IMG/VR virus record: IMGVR_UViG_3300042923_001825 | Location: 1-24,250 of that record | Length of the DNA: 24,250 nt | Reading direction: 5' to 3' (one strand) | Origin: a virus | Shown here: positions 1 to 6,874 of the stretch, in pieces | How the letters are laid out: every line of letters begins with the position of its first letter | Numbering within the stretch: the first letter of the stretch is position 1 | Program-made: the position numbers and the translations under genes | Notes under the pieces: model-generated | The model's database searches: none | Seen by the model: the letters and a program-made list of their open reading frames with translations, nothing else | What the model was told of the DNA's origin: nothing

Positions 1-921
1 ATGCAATTAGATGAGGTATTAAAGGAATTTATATTTGAATTAGAGATTAAGAAATTCTCTAAAAGAACAATTAAATCATATAGAAACAACAATGCGTTAT
101 TCTTTAATTTTCTTAAAAACGAGTTTGGAGTTTCTGAATTAGAAGATTTAACTGGCTTACATATTAAAAGGTATTTTCAACACTTAACTAAGAAAGGACT
201 AAAACCAACTTATATAAACTCTATCCTTAAGAATATAAGGGCTTTTTGTGTGTATTGTATAGAGGAAGGATATATAAAAAACAATCCAGCAGAAAAAGTG
301 AAGTGGCAAAGAGAGGGGAAAGTATTAATAAACACTTTTACCTCTGAAGAGATAATTAATATGCTTAATGCTTTTAAATTTACTACCTATTTAGAGGCTA
401 GAAACAAAACTATTTTGGCTAATTTAATTGATACAGGCATTAGGAATGCTGAATTGTGTGACATAAAAAATGAAGATGTCAAGGATAAAGTAATTCTAAT
501 ACACGGTAAAGGAAGTAAGCAAAGACAAGTAAGTATTAGTCCATTAATGAAAAAATATATGATTAGATATGAGCGTATTAGAAGTGAATATTTTAAAAAT
601 TACAATCTTAAGCATGATAATTATTATATTTCCTATAGAGGAGAACCATTGACTATTGAAGCGATTGAAAGAGTTGTGAGAATAGCAGGTAAAAGAGCTA
701 ATGTTAGAAGTGAAATTAGATGTTCACCGCACACAATAAGGCATTGGTACAGTCAGGAACAACTCAGAAATGGATTAGATACCTATTCCCTATCGAGATT
801 ATTAGGACATGAAAATATTACTATAACAAAAAGGTATCTTCAATCAATTAATGATGAAGACATAGTAGATTTATCTATAAAAACATCTCCACTTATGAAC
901 CTTAAGGGAGGGAAAAGATAA
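1..921 (+). CDS. Tyrosine recombinase / integrase (XerC/D-like)
   Basis: A 306-residue tyrosine recombinase that cuts and rejoins DNA at specific sites through a covalent 3'-phosphotyrosine. Residues about 1-100 form the SAM-like core-binding domain (typical opening with KRTIKSYRNN and a helical CVYCIEEGYIKNNPAEKV segment). The catalytic domain follows with R148 (TGIRNAEL), the beta-hairpin lysine near K173 (GKGSKQR), H244-x-x-R247 (PHTIRH), H270 (LLGHENI) and the nucleophile Y279 (KRYLQ); all key residues are present and the length is normal. It overlaps the next gene by one base (TAATG), suggesting translational coupling. It may integrate the element or resolve plasmid dimers; the sequence does not separate these. 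The ATG lies at the window edge, so its ribosome binding site is not visible. Confidence 0.93.
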   Translation: MQLDEVLKEFIFELEIKKFSKRTIKSYRNNNALFFNFLKNEFGVSELEDLTGLHIKRYFQHLTKKGLKPTYINSILKNIRAFCVYCIEEGYIKNNPAEKVKWQREGKVLINTFTSEEIINMLNAFKFTTYLEARNKTILANLIDTGIRNAELCDIKNEDVKDKVILIHGKGSKQRQVSISPLMKKYMIRYERIRSEYFKNYNLKHDNYYISYRGEPLTIEAIERVVRIAGKRANVRSEIRCSPHTIRHWYSQEQLRNGLDTYSLSRLLGHENITITKRYLQSINDEDIVDLSIKTSPLMNLKGGKR

Positions 922-1373
922 TGTATAAAGAAACTATAATACAAAACTCCCTAATTTGTAATTTAAGGCTTTCAGATGGAGCTTATAGGTGTTACATAAT
1001 GCTACAGAGCATGTGCTATGGTTCTAATAAATCAACCTGTTATCCATCAATCAAATATTTGTCTATAGCTTTGGGTAGGTCGGTGAGAACAATAAATCGT
1101 TACATAAAAGAACTAGCTAAAAATAATCTTATTGTTAAGAAAAGAAGAGGTAGTATCAGCAACCTATATACTGTCATAGCAAAGAAAACACAGCAGGTAG
1201 CACAATCTATCACCAAATCAGTAAAGAAGGCTTATAACTCATTTAATCAACAATCTAAGGGCAAAAATAAGCCTAGCAACTGGAACATTGAATCAAGGAA
1301 CTATAACTTTAATAAACTTGAAGAAGCCCTCTTAGGGAAAACAAATTACGACTTTGAAGAATTGCTAGAATAA
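921..1373 (+). CDS. Winged-helix DNA-binding protein (HTH_36-like)
   Basis: A 150-residue protein whose first 90 residues read as a winged helix: a helical start (LRLSDGAYRCYIMLQSM), a recognition region typical of HTH_36/GntR-like domains (SIALGRSVRTINRYIKELAKNN) and a basic wing (LIVKKRRGSISNLYTV). The basic Lys/Asn-rich C-terminus has no domain I recognise. Such domains occur at the N-terminus of phage and plasmid replisome organisers and in transcription regulators. The ATG overlaps the recombinase stop by one base and GGGAGGG sits just upstream, so the two proteins are probably made together. It could assist the recombinase as an excisionase-like factor or act in replication; neither is shown. 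Confidence 0.7.
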   Translation: MYKETIIQNSLICNLRLSDGAYRCYIMLQSMCYGSNKSTCYPSIKYLSIALGRSVRTINRYIKELAKNNLIVKKRRGSISNLYTVIAKKTQQVAQSITKSVKKAYNSFNQQSKGKNKPSNWNIESRNYNFNKLEEALLGKTNYDFEELLE

Positions 1374-1381
1374 ACAAAAAG

Positions 1382-1416
1382 AAAAATCACCTAAAGTTTG
1401 CGGCTTTAAGTGATTT
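1382..1416 (-). terminator. Terminator, strongest on the minus strand
   Basis: A 13-bp stem with one G-U pair (1384-1396 with 1404-1416) and a 7-base loop. Read on the minus strand it is followed by TTTTTCTTTTTG; on the plus strand there is no T-run. It would end leftward transcription coming from the minus-strand gene at 2022-2213 and may also slow transcription leaving the recombinase pair. Confidence 0.65.
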
Positions 1417-1743
1417 CCAGTAAATATTCTTTGAAAACGAGATAACGAATACCAATATTATAACCTATACTTTTAAAAAAATAAAGTTAAGTAGATAGGT
1501 TTATTTGTGTTTGCTAAAAATATATTTTATTATTATTTTTAATGTGTAATTATCAATGTCGACAAGCTTGTCGGTACTAGAATGGTAGATAATTGTAAAT
1601 TAAAGGTAATAATTTTATTTTAAAATTTTAATACGACATTCATAAAATATCTTATAAGCAACTAGCGTATTTTCCCTGACGACACTGGTGCTATAGGAAT
1701 AAAAACAAATAAGAAATATCTATATCTAATACAGAGGATAACT
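1417..1743. other. Non-coding stretch with hairpin and palindrome
   Basis: No open frame with a credible start is seen. It holds an inverted repeat AACCTAT (1462-1468) / ATAGGTT (1495-1501) enclosing a smaller ACTTT/AAAGT pair, and the perfect palindrome at 1560-1573. Lying just downstream of a tyrosine recombinase, it is a candidate place for the recombination or resolution site. Confidence 0.4.
1560..1573. repeat. Perfect 14-bp palindrome CGACAAGCTTGTCG
   Basis: CGACAAGCTTGTCG is an exact palindrome and is GC-rich compared with its AT-rich surroundings. It could be an operator, a recombinase arm site or a nick site; nothing else identifies it. Confidence 0.5.
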
Positions 1744-1996
1744 ATAGCTGAAAAGTATAGACCAATATTGAAAAAACTAGCAGAAGAAAATCAAGTGAAA
1801 AGAACAGATTTAAACTTTCTCCCAAATCGGCAAAAGGTTTATAAAACCTATTAACATAAGAGACGAATTGGCTAAGATAGCTAGTGTTTATCATGATACA
1901 TACATTAAAGGTAAGAGAATAAATGTTAGTATACTAAAACATATAATTAGCACACTAAAATCTAGTAGTATACTTAAAGATACTATTAAAAAATAA
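1744..1996 (+). pseudogene. Frameshifted small gene remnant
   Basis: A broken reading frame. The first part, from codon ATA at 1744 (AEKYRPILKKLAEENQVKRT...), runs to TAA at 1852. From about 1830 a frame shifted by one base carries on (KPINIRDELAKIAS, then VYHDTYIKGKRINV and an Ile/Lys-rich tail) to TAA at 1994. Together they would give about 83 residues of helical, basic protein. A good ribosome binding site, AGAGG, lies six bases before the ATA, where an ATG would be expected, so both the start codon and the frame appear to be lost. The family is not recognised; a small DNA-binding or plasmid-maintenance protein is possible. The 3' end carries TAGTATACTA palindromes. Confidence 0.55.
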
Positions 1997-2024
1997 TATA
2001 CTAATTAAACAAAATAGTATACTA
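1927..2024. repeat. Four TAGTATACTA-type palindromes
   Basis: The 10-bp palindrome TAGTATACTA is exact at 1927-1936 and 2015-2024; TAGTATACTT is at 1966-1975 and TAATATACTA at 1994-2003. Start-to-start distances are 39, 28 and 21 bases. The last copy includes the stop codon of the minus-strand gene. The repetition suggests binding sites for a dimeric protein, for example a partition or replication protein or a repressor. Confidence 0.5.
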
Positions 2025-2213
2025 TAATGCTTCGCAGCAACTCATTAACATTTCGGCATCGTCACAATTTAAAGCCCTGAGTTCTAATAACTCTCTTACG
2101 AGTACAAGCATTCTTTCTTTGTTATTGTTTGAAATAACAACTGTAATGGAGTTTGCAATAATCGTATTGTTATTATAATAAGAACTTATATACTTTCCTA
2201 TTTCATCGCTCAT
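2022..2213 (-). CDS. Small acidic protein of unknown function
   Basis: A 63-residue minus-strand gene, supported by a strong ribosome binding site (GAGGTGATTT ending two bases before the ATG on that strand). The protein has a polar Asn/Tyr-rich start, a beta-like ITVVIS segment and an acidic helical C-terminus (LVRELLELRALNCDDAEMLMSCCEAL) with three cysteines. It has no transmembrane segment and no family I recognise. Its transcript would run leftward towards the terminator at 1382-1416. TAGTATACTA sites sit at and beyond its 3' end. Confidence 0.6.
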   Translation of the reverse strand: MSDEIGKYISSYYNNNTIIANSITVVISNNNKERMLVLVRELLELRALNCDDAEMLMSCCEAL

Positions 2214-2286
2214 TTAAATCACCTCAGTAAAATTATTACCAATTAATAGCAATTATAAAACAATTTGACGATATATAAATTAAACC

Positions 2287-2303
2287 AAATATTGTGAATA
2301 TTT
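2287..2303. repeat. Inverted repeat AAATATT-GTG-AATATTT
   Basis: A perfect dyad with 7-bp arms and a 3-base centre, in the divergent gap between the minus-strand gene ending upstream at 2213 and the Spo0E-like gene at 2384. Candidate operator; no specific regulator can be assigned. Confidence 0.35.
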
Positions 2304-2383
2304 ACCAGTATATTGCTTTAGTGTGCTAAATTAATTAGACTTATATCTATATTAGATATATTTTATTAGGGATGGGTTAGTTA

Positions 2384-2530
2384 ATGGAAAAACAAATACA
2401 AGAGACAAGAGCATTACTATATGAGTTAGTATCTAATAGTAATGCAAAATTAAGTGAGGGTAAAATACTAGAAGTTAGCAAGCTACTTGATAAATTAATA
2501 GCATTATATTACGATGAAAGCTCTTTTTAA
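2384..2530 (+). CDS. Spo0E-like aspartyl-phosphate phosphatase (48 aa)
   Basis: A 48-residue protein of the Spo0E family, which removes the phosphate from Spo0A~P and so holds back sporulation. The size and helical hairpin pattern fit: an N-terminal helix MEKQIQETRALLYELV, a turn, and a second helix with the family signature (LSEGKILEVSKLLDKLI, comparable to the usual S-x-x-LD-x-LI), then a short acidic tail. The start has AGGGATGG upstream. The stop codon lies inside the terminator stem-loop at 2517-2550, so it is probably a one-gene transcript. On a mobile element it may delay sporulation of the host; that role is inferred from the family. Confidence 0.82.
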   Translation: MEKQIQETRALLYELVSNSNAKLSEGKILEVSKLLDKLIALYYDESSF

Positions 2531-2550
2531 TAATAGAGCTTTTTTATTTT
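2517..2550 (+). terminator. Rho-independent terminator after spo0E-like gene
   Basis: AAAGCTC (2517-2523) pairs with GAGCTTT (2536-2542), followed by a run of T interrupted by one A. It overlaps the last codons of the Spo0E-like gene. Confidence 0.85.
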
Positions 2551-2592
2551 TTATAATGAAGGGTACTTAATATGAATTTTATTCAAATAGGG

Positions 2593-2621
2593 TTTACATT
2601 TTACTAAAAAGGTTATATTAT
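2593..2621 (+). promoter_or_regulatory. Sigma-A promoter TTTACA-17-TATTAT
   Basis: A -35 box TTTACA (2593-2598) and a -10 box TATTAT (2616-2621) are separated by 17 bases. The expected start of transcription falls in or beside the LexA-box-like sequence at 2629-2642. Confidence 0.65.
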
Positions 2622-2628
2622 ATAAATA

Positions 2629-2642
2629 CAAACATATGTTCT
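2629..2642. promoter_or_regulatory. LexA/SOS-box-like operator
   Basis: CAAACATATGTTCT matches the Gram-positive LexA box CGAACRNRYGTTYC at 12 of 14 positions and includes the perfect core AACATATGTT. It starts eight bases after the -10 box, where LexA would block transcription of the small gene at 2659. Confidence 0.55.
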
Positions 2643-2658
2643 TGTGAGGAGTGTTTAT

Positions 2659-2922
2659 ATGAAAACAATAGCTAGACCAATAGAAATGGTGTGTTGGTTC
2701 GAGAAAACAGGTATTCCACATCCAGTGAGGTTTAAGGTTGCCAGAGAAGATGAGAGTGAAACTGTAATCAAGGTAGATAAAGTAGCTACAGTGGAAAAAG
2801 AGAAGCTGGCGGGCAATCCTATGCTGGTTTTTAAGTGTCAAAGTGTAATAAATAATGCAACAAGATTATTTGAGCTAAAATACGAGCTTGGGACATGCAA
2901 ATGGATTTTATTTAAGATTTAA
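2659..2922 (+). CDS. Conserved clostridial small protein, probably SOS-controlled
   Basis: An 87-residue soluble protein of mixed alpha/beta character (MKTIARPIEMVCWFEKTGIP at the start, CKWILFKI at the end). From memory, similar short proteins beginning with IARPIEM..WF are common in clostridia near DNA-damage genes, but no biochemical function is known to me. The chosen ATG at 2659 has GTGAGGAG seven bases upstream; the in-frame GTG five codons earlier overlaps that ribosome binding site and is less likely. The gene is alone behind a good promoter with a LexA-box-like operator, which would make it DNA-damage inducible. No clear terminator follows. Confidence 0.7.
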   Translation: MKTIARPIEMVCWFEKTGIPHPVRFKVAREDESETVIKVDKVATVEKEKLAGNPMLVFKCQSVINNATRLFELKYELGTCKWILFKI

Positions 2923-3127
2923 ATTTTAAATAACTAATTATATCGAAGAGACCATTCGAAATGATAATATTCATTTGAGCTTTACAATATAAGATGAGAG
3001 AATATTAATATTTCACTCGACAATGGAAGGAATTAGCAGGTTTTTCTTGAATTACTAAGGATGAGCGTATTATTAATTATAATTTATTGATAATATTCAA
3101 GAGTAACTAAATAGGAGATGAGACATT

Positions 3128-3505
3128 ATGAAAAAACTTTTTGATGGGCGTATAGACAATATTAGATTTATAGCTAATATTTTTATACTTAACATTGTTC
3201 TGTATTTATCTATTTTAATGATTTCAATGTTAAGTGATCCATATTATTCTAACTTAAGTATAGGATTTGGTCTATTTTTATTACTATTGTCATCTATAGG
3301 AATTATAGGTTCTTCTATTCTAATAATTAGTACCTTTATTCAAAGATTGCACGATTTAGGTAGACAAGGAAGAGAAATATTTTTAATGTTAATACCTTTC
3401 TATAATATATACTTAATGTATGTTTTTGCACTTAAAAAAGGCACTATCGGAGTTAATGAATATGGAATTAATCCAATCGATAAAAAAAACAGTATTGCGA
3501 AATAA
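3128..3505 (+). CDS. DUF805 family membrane protein
   Basis: A 125-residue integral membrane protein of the DUF805 (YhaH-like) family. Hydrophobic segments lie at about residues 14-36, 45-70 and 83-102. The family signature is seen between the last two (IQRLHDLGRQG, residues 71-81) and at the end (KGTIGVNEYGINP, comparable to the usual G..G.N.YG..P). The start has AGGAGATGAG upstream. Its function is unknown; homologues are scattered in bacterial genomes and mobile elements. It stands alone between non-coding gaps of about 200 and 120 bases. Confidence 0.85.
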   Translation: MKKLFDGRIDNIRFIANIFILNIVLYLSILMISMLSDPYYSNLSIGFGLFLLLLSSIGIIGSSILIISTFIQRLHDLGRQGREIFLMLIPFYNIYLMYVFALKKGTIGVNEYGINPIDKKNSIAK

Positions 3506-3625
3506 GAGATTTAATCTATTTATAGTAGTATCTAACTCAAATGATTAATTTTCTATAAATAATTTAAAGGGTTTTTAAACCGTGCATAGAATACTTACAT
3601 ATAATACCAATGATGAGGTGATTAT

Positions 3626-3835
3626 ATGAGCATAAAGAATAGACTTTTACAGATAAGGCTTGAAATGGGGTATAGATTTCAAAAAGATTTTGCTGAGTTC
3701 TTAGGAATGTCTACATATCAGTATAATAGATATGAAAAAAATGCAGTGCAGCCAAGTGTAGAAGTTTTATTTAATATATCAAAGAAAATTGGTAAATTAA
3801 TAGAAGATATCATTTATGAAGTGCCAGAAAAATAG
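3626..3835 (+). CDS. XRE/Cro-type transcription regulator
   Basis: A 69-residue protein consisting almost only of an XRE helix-turn-helix: KNRLLQIRLEMGYRFQKDFAEFLGMSTYQYNRYEKNAVQPSVEVLFNI covers the five helices, with recognition helix around STYQYNRYE. A GATGAGGTGATT ribosome binding site precedes the ATG. The terminator at 3819-3850 overlaps its last codons, so it is a single-gene unit. TATAAT at 3596-3601 may be its -10 box, without a clear -35. It probably controls itself or the cassette that follows; the palindrome at 3871-3887 is a possible target. Confidence 0.85.
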   Translation: MSIKNRLLQIRLEMGYRFQKDFAEFLGMSTYQYNRYEKNAVQPSVEVLFNISKKIGKLIEDIIYEVPEK

Positions 3836-3850
3836 GCACTTTTTTATTTT
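3819..3850 (+). terminator. Terminator after XRE gene
   Basis: AAGTGCC (3819-3825) pairs with GGCACTT (3835-3841), followed by a T-rich tract. The stem starts inside the XRE coding region. Confidence 0.85.
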
Positions 3851-3870
3851 CGGAAAATATTTAACTGTGT

Positions 3871-3887
3871 ACTTAAATATTTTAAGT
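3871..3887. repeat. Inverted repeat ACTTAAA-TAT-TTTAAGT
   Basis: A perfect dyad with 7-bp arms lying between the XRE gene and the DNA-transfer cassette at 3959-6512. Its place suggests an operator for the cassette promoter. Confidence 0.4.
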
Positions 3888-3958
3888 GGACACGCAATAA
3901 ATTAACCTACTTGAATACATTGTTTAATATAGAGAGCAATACAGTTAGGAGGATTTAA

Positions 3959-4102
3959 ATGTTAGGATTAGGCTTTACTTTAATAGGGGCTGGACTTGGT
4001 GGGATTGTATCATACTTCTACTTCACCAAAAACTATAAGTTGATGACTAAGCAAGAAGCCGAACACATTAGCAAGGTATTAGCAAAACATCTTAATAAGT
4101 AA
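3959..4102 (+). CDS. 47-residue single-pass membrane micro-protein
   Basis: The protein opens with a glycine-rich hydrophobic segment (MLGLGFTLIGAGLGGIVSYF, residues 1-22) and ends in a basic helical tail containing TKQEAEHISKVLAKHLNK. The ATG has the strong TTAGGAGGATTTAA ribosome binding site, which makes it a convincing gene despite its size. It is the first gene of a tight row (this gene, the 50-residue gene at 4118, the FtsK-like ATPase at 4267 and the gene at 5483), so it probably serves the same membrane-linked process. Family not recognised. Confidence 0.72.
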   Translation: MLGLGFTLIGAGLGGIVSYFYFTKNYKLMTKQEAEHISKVLAKHLNK

Positions 4103-4117
4103 ATAGGGGGTTGTTTT

Positions 4118-4270
4118 ATGGATTTATTCGCTTTAGACCGTTTGGTGATCGATTTTATTCAAAGAGTTATGAATGATCCTATGTTGCAGTTTTCAATTAT
4201 AGCAGGAATAGGGGCAGTAGTAAGTGGATTATTTCCAGATAGCAAGACAGAAAAGAGAAATAAAAAATGA
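4118..4270 (+). CDS. 50-residue hydrophobic micro-protein
   Basis: A small protein with an amphipathic start (MDLFALDRLVIDFIQRVMND), a short hydrophobic stretch (LQFSIIAGIGAVVSGLF, residues 23-39) and a charged tail. AGGGGG lies seven bases before the ATG. Its stop overlaps the start of the FtsK-like gene as ATGA, a clear sign of translational coupling. Two small membrane-type proteins directly before a membrane ATPase suggest parts of a transfer or export complex; the exact role is not known. Confidence 0.7.
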   Translation: MDLFALDRLVIDFIQRVMNDPMLQFSIIAGIGAVVSGLFPDSKTEKRNKK

Positions 4271-5499
4271 TAACTGAATTAATCTTAGTTTTTTCAGCGG
4301 TAACAACTTATAAAGTATTAAAGGCTACTGGATACAAGCATAAAAAGGACTTTAGGGAACTTGTAGAAAAGGCAGGGCTATATAATAAGCAAGAGCAGAC
4401 ATTAAAAGTTCATAAAGTAACACAGTTAGATTATGGTTATAGGATGCGTGTAGGCGTTCCTTATGGAATAGGCTACGAGGATATAGAAAAGATGGAAGAT
4501 ACCTTTAAAACTAATCTAGGAGCAAAAGAAATAGAGTTTGAGAGGGACGACAGGCACAGTATGATAAATATTACTGTTATTACAACACCTTTAGAGGACT
4601 TAAAATATGAGCCTTTAGACACTACATTACATGAAATATATGTTGGCTACAACTATAAGGACAAAATAAAAGTGGACTTAAATTCTTTTCCACACCTTTT
4701 AATTGGTGGGGAGAGCGGAAGCGGCAAGAGTAGACTTCTACTTTTAATCTTGACCAACTTGATAAACAGACATAAAGATATTGATATATATTTAATCCAA
4801 ATTAGAAAGTCAGACGTAAGCGTATTTAAAGAATGCCACCAAGTAAAGTATTATGCTAAGAGCTTGGAAGATACAAGAGACCTACTCAGGCATATAGAAA
4901 ACCTCTGTATAGAGCGTGAAAAGGCAATAGATGGCTTGATAATGGATGGTATTTATAATATAGCTGACTATAATAAACGCTTTAAAAAGAGCAAGTTCAA
5001 TTATGTTTATGTGGTGCTAGACGAGTTTTCATTTTTTAATCCTAATGGAGCAGACGATAAGGAAGTTAAAGAGGTAAAAAAAGAAATTTTAGGACATATA
5101 AAAAATTTGGTCATGGTGGGCAGGTCACTAGGCATTATGATATTCACATCGCTTCAAAAGCCTTCACAGAGTTCAATTCCAGCCGATATAAAGAGCCAAT
5201 TAACTACTAGAATATCATTCAAGCAATTAGACAGTAGCACAAGCATTTTGATTTTAGGAAATGGAAGTGCAACGAAGTTAAAGAAGCGTGAGGCAATTGT
5301 AAGGACTATTCAGGAAGATAAAATTAGAGTGCCTTATATAGACCACAACTTAATCATGGAGAATATAAAAGACAGCATAGAGCCACACCATGAGTATATA
5401 ACTTTAAATACTGCAATTATTGAAACACCAATCAATGAAGCAATGAAAGAAGAAAATGATATAGATACCGAGGTGCTAAAAGATGTTGACTGGTCGTGA
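4267..5499 (+). CDS. FtsK/SpoIIIE-type DNA-translocating ATPase
   Basis: A 410-residue ATPase of the FtsK/SpoIIIE/TraB group. There is one hydrophobic segment at the N-terminus (about residues 2-15), then a linker and the motor domain: Walker A G148-ESGSGKS-155, Walker B VYVVLDE with D252-E253, and the C-terminal FtsK-like signature GRSLGIMIFTSLQKPSQSSIPADIK followed by LTTRISFKQLDS. It is shorter than chromosomal FtsK and lacks a gamma domain, as do versions on plasmids and conjugative elements. It overlaps its upstream neighbour (ATGA) and shares 17 bases with the downstream gene. It probably pumps or couples double- or single-stranded DNA for transfer or segregation. Confidence 0.88.
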   Translation: MITELILVFSAVTTYKVLKATGYKHKKDFRELVEKAGLYNKQEQTLKVHKVTQLDYGYRMRVGVPYGIGYEDIEKMEDTFKTNLGAKEIEFERDDRHSMINITVITTPLEDLKYEPLDTTLHEIYVGYNYKDKIKVDLNSFPHLLIGGESGSGKSRLLLLILTNLINRHKDIDIYLIQIRKSDVSVFKECHQVKYYAKSLEDTRDLLRHIENLCIEREKAIDGLIMDGIYNIADYNKRFKKSKFNYVYVVLDEFSFFNPNGADDKEVKEVKKEILGHIKNLVMVGRSLGIMIFTSLQKPSQSSIPADIKSQLTTRISFKQLDSSTSILILGNGSATKLKKREAIVRTIQEDKIRVPYIDHNLIMENIKDSIEPHHEYITLNTAIIETPINEAMKEENDIDTEVLKDVDWS

Positions 5500-6067
5500 T
5501 TTGGATTTAGTAAAATTTGTTATGGATAATGGTTGCATTACAGCAAAACAGGCTCACAAAATATTTTTCAAAACTACAAAGCAAGGTAAGCCAATAAATC
5601 AAGGGGAATTGATAGCAAGGAGAAGATTGAAAAAACTAGCTGATAGTGGGGAGCTGCTGGTTCACGAAGATTGGAAAACTAATCAAAAGATATATTATTT
5701 AAAGAAGAAACCGTCGTTGCACACCTTAAAGTGCTTAGACTTTTATTCAGAGTTGATATTTCAAGGGGCTGAGATACTACAGTTTAAAAGGGAAATGAAG
5801 CTTCACAAATGTACACCTGATGCTTTTATAGCCTTTAAAATTAATGGTAAAGGTAAAATGATATTACTTGAAGTTGATTTATATAACAGGACTAAGCCAG
5901 AGAAGTACAAAGCTTTATATGATAGCGGAGAGTTTCAAAAGAAGTATGGAATATTTCCATTAATAACAATAGTAACTAAAAATAAAAATGATAAGGTTAA
6001 GACCGACTATAAAGTTAAGTATATTGATTTAAGTCTTAATGATATAAAAGAGCAGCTATTTATTTGA
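5483..6067 (+). CDS. Replication-relaxation family protein (Replic_Relax)
   Basis: A 194-residue protein with an N-terminal winged helix (TGRDLDLVKFVMDNGCITAK..., LIARRRLKKLADSGELLVHE) and a C-terminal alpha/beta part with ILLEVDLYNRTKPEKYKALYDS and FPLITIVT, matching the general layout of the replication-relaxation family found on Gram-positive mobile elements. The ELLE/EVD pattern resembles a nuclease-like fold, but I cannot assign a catalytic site. The start overlaps the ATPase gene by 17 bases and has GAGGTG eight bases upstream. Members of this family often lie next to FtsK-type ATPases and have been linked to plasmid replication or mobilisation. Confidence 0.72.
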   Translation: MLTGRDLDLVKFVMDNGCITAKQAHKIFFKTTKQGKPINQGELIARRRLKKLADSGELLVHEDWKTNQKIYYLKKKPSLHTLKCLDFYSELIFQGAEILQFKREMKLHKCTPDAFIAFKINGKGKMILLEVDLYNRTKPEKYKALYDSGEFQKKYGIFPLITIVTKNKNDKVKTDYKVKYIDLSLNDIKEQLFI

Positions 6068-6080
6068 TGGAGGGTTAAGT

Positions 6081-6512
6081 ATGTTTTATATAATAGACCT
6101 GAGTAAGCCTAGGAAATATATTCAATGGAAAGTCCAATCAAAGTATGATGATGTAGCACTAGGATATAAGTTAAATCCACTTAAGATAAATAAAGCTTTA
6201 GTAGTAGCGTGTGCTGTAGGTATAGTGCTATTAGCTGGAGCCACAGTTAATGCAGCTGAAGTTATAAACCAAGCACAATATAATTATTTGTTAGATCATT
6301 TTGTAAATGATATGAAGTATCCTGAAGAGCTGGCAGCAAGACTTATAAATAAATTAACCCCTACGGACTTTAAAGAACTGTATGCTAGAGTTGAACATCA
6401 TGAATTTTTTATGGATAACGGTGGGAATCAATTTTTAGATATTTCAAATAAGATTACTGGTAAAGTAATAGATATAGTTAAATCTTTTTTTAATTTATAT
6501 AGTGGGATATAA
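6081..6512 (+). CDS. Single-pass membrane protein of the transfer cassette
   Basis: A 143-residue protein of unknown family. A polar N-terminus of about 38 residues is followed by one hydrophobic helix (ALVVACAVGIVLLAGATVNA, residues 39-58). A signal-peptidase-like ATVNA-AE sequence ends the helix, so processing is possible although the N-region is unusually long. The remainder (YNYLLDHFVNDMKYPEELAA and onward) is helical and charged. GGAGGGTTAAGT precedes the ATG, 13 bases after the previous gene; the terminator at 6520-6550 ends the cassette. The context suggests a membrane partner of the FtsK-like ATPase. Confidence 0.68.
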   Translation: MFYIIDLSKPRKYIQWKVQSKYDDVALGYKLNPLKINKALVVACAVGIVLLAGATVNAAEVINQAQYNYLLDHFVNDMKYPEELAARLINKLTPTDFKELYARVEHHEFFMDNGGNQFLDISNKITGKVIDIVKSFFNLYSGI

Positions 6513-6519
6513 TAAATAA

Positions 6520-6550
6520 GGGAGCTACAAAGCTCCCATTTGTTTGTATT
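6520..6550 (+). terminator. Terminator ending the FtsK cassette
   Basis: GGGAGCT (6520-6526) pairs with AGCTCCC (6531-6537) across a 4-base loop, followed by ATTTGTTTGTATTTT. The T-tract is imperfect but the stem is strong. Confidence 0.75.
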
Positions 6551-6563
6551 TTACCCTGTACCA

Positions 6564-6627
6564 TGATACAAGCAGTGATACATTTTTCAACCTGATACAG
6601 GCTAATTGCATCTAAAGTATTGATATA
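6564..6627 (+). repeat. TGATACA iteron-like repeats
   Basis: TGATACA is exact at 6564, 6576 and 6593, with a degenerate copy TGATATA at 6621. The start-to-start distances are 12, 17 and 28 bases. The repeats are direct and could bind a replication protein, but they are short and unevenly spaced. Confidence 0.4.
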
Positions 6628-6874
6628 GGCTATGTCCAGTGTTCGCTTATACCTATAAGTAATAAATTACTTATATATTTCGGGTGTTATTATCTCTTTC
6701 TTTTTGCTTTCTCTTTCTTTTTTTTCTTTTTTCCTGGTTGCTTATGTAGTCTACTTACTGGATATATTTTGCAATTTGACTTGAGAATAGAAACAACTTA
6801 TTTATCTATATATAGTATGTGTAGTTATTAAAATTTTATACGGACAAAAATATTGAAATTATTAGGTTAAATTT

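Noticed and set aside
2551-2841. Minus-strand frame opposite the SOS-linked gene
   Set aside because: It covers the promoter and the N-terminus of a supported plus-strand gene and has a composition typical of an antisense shadow.
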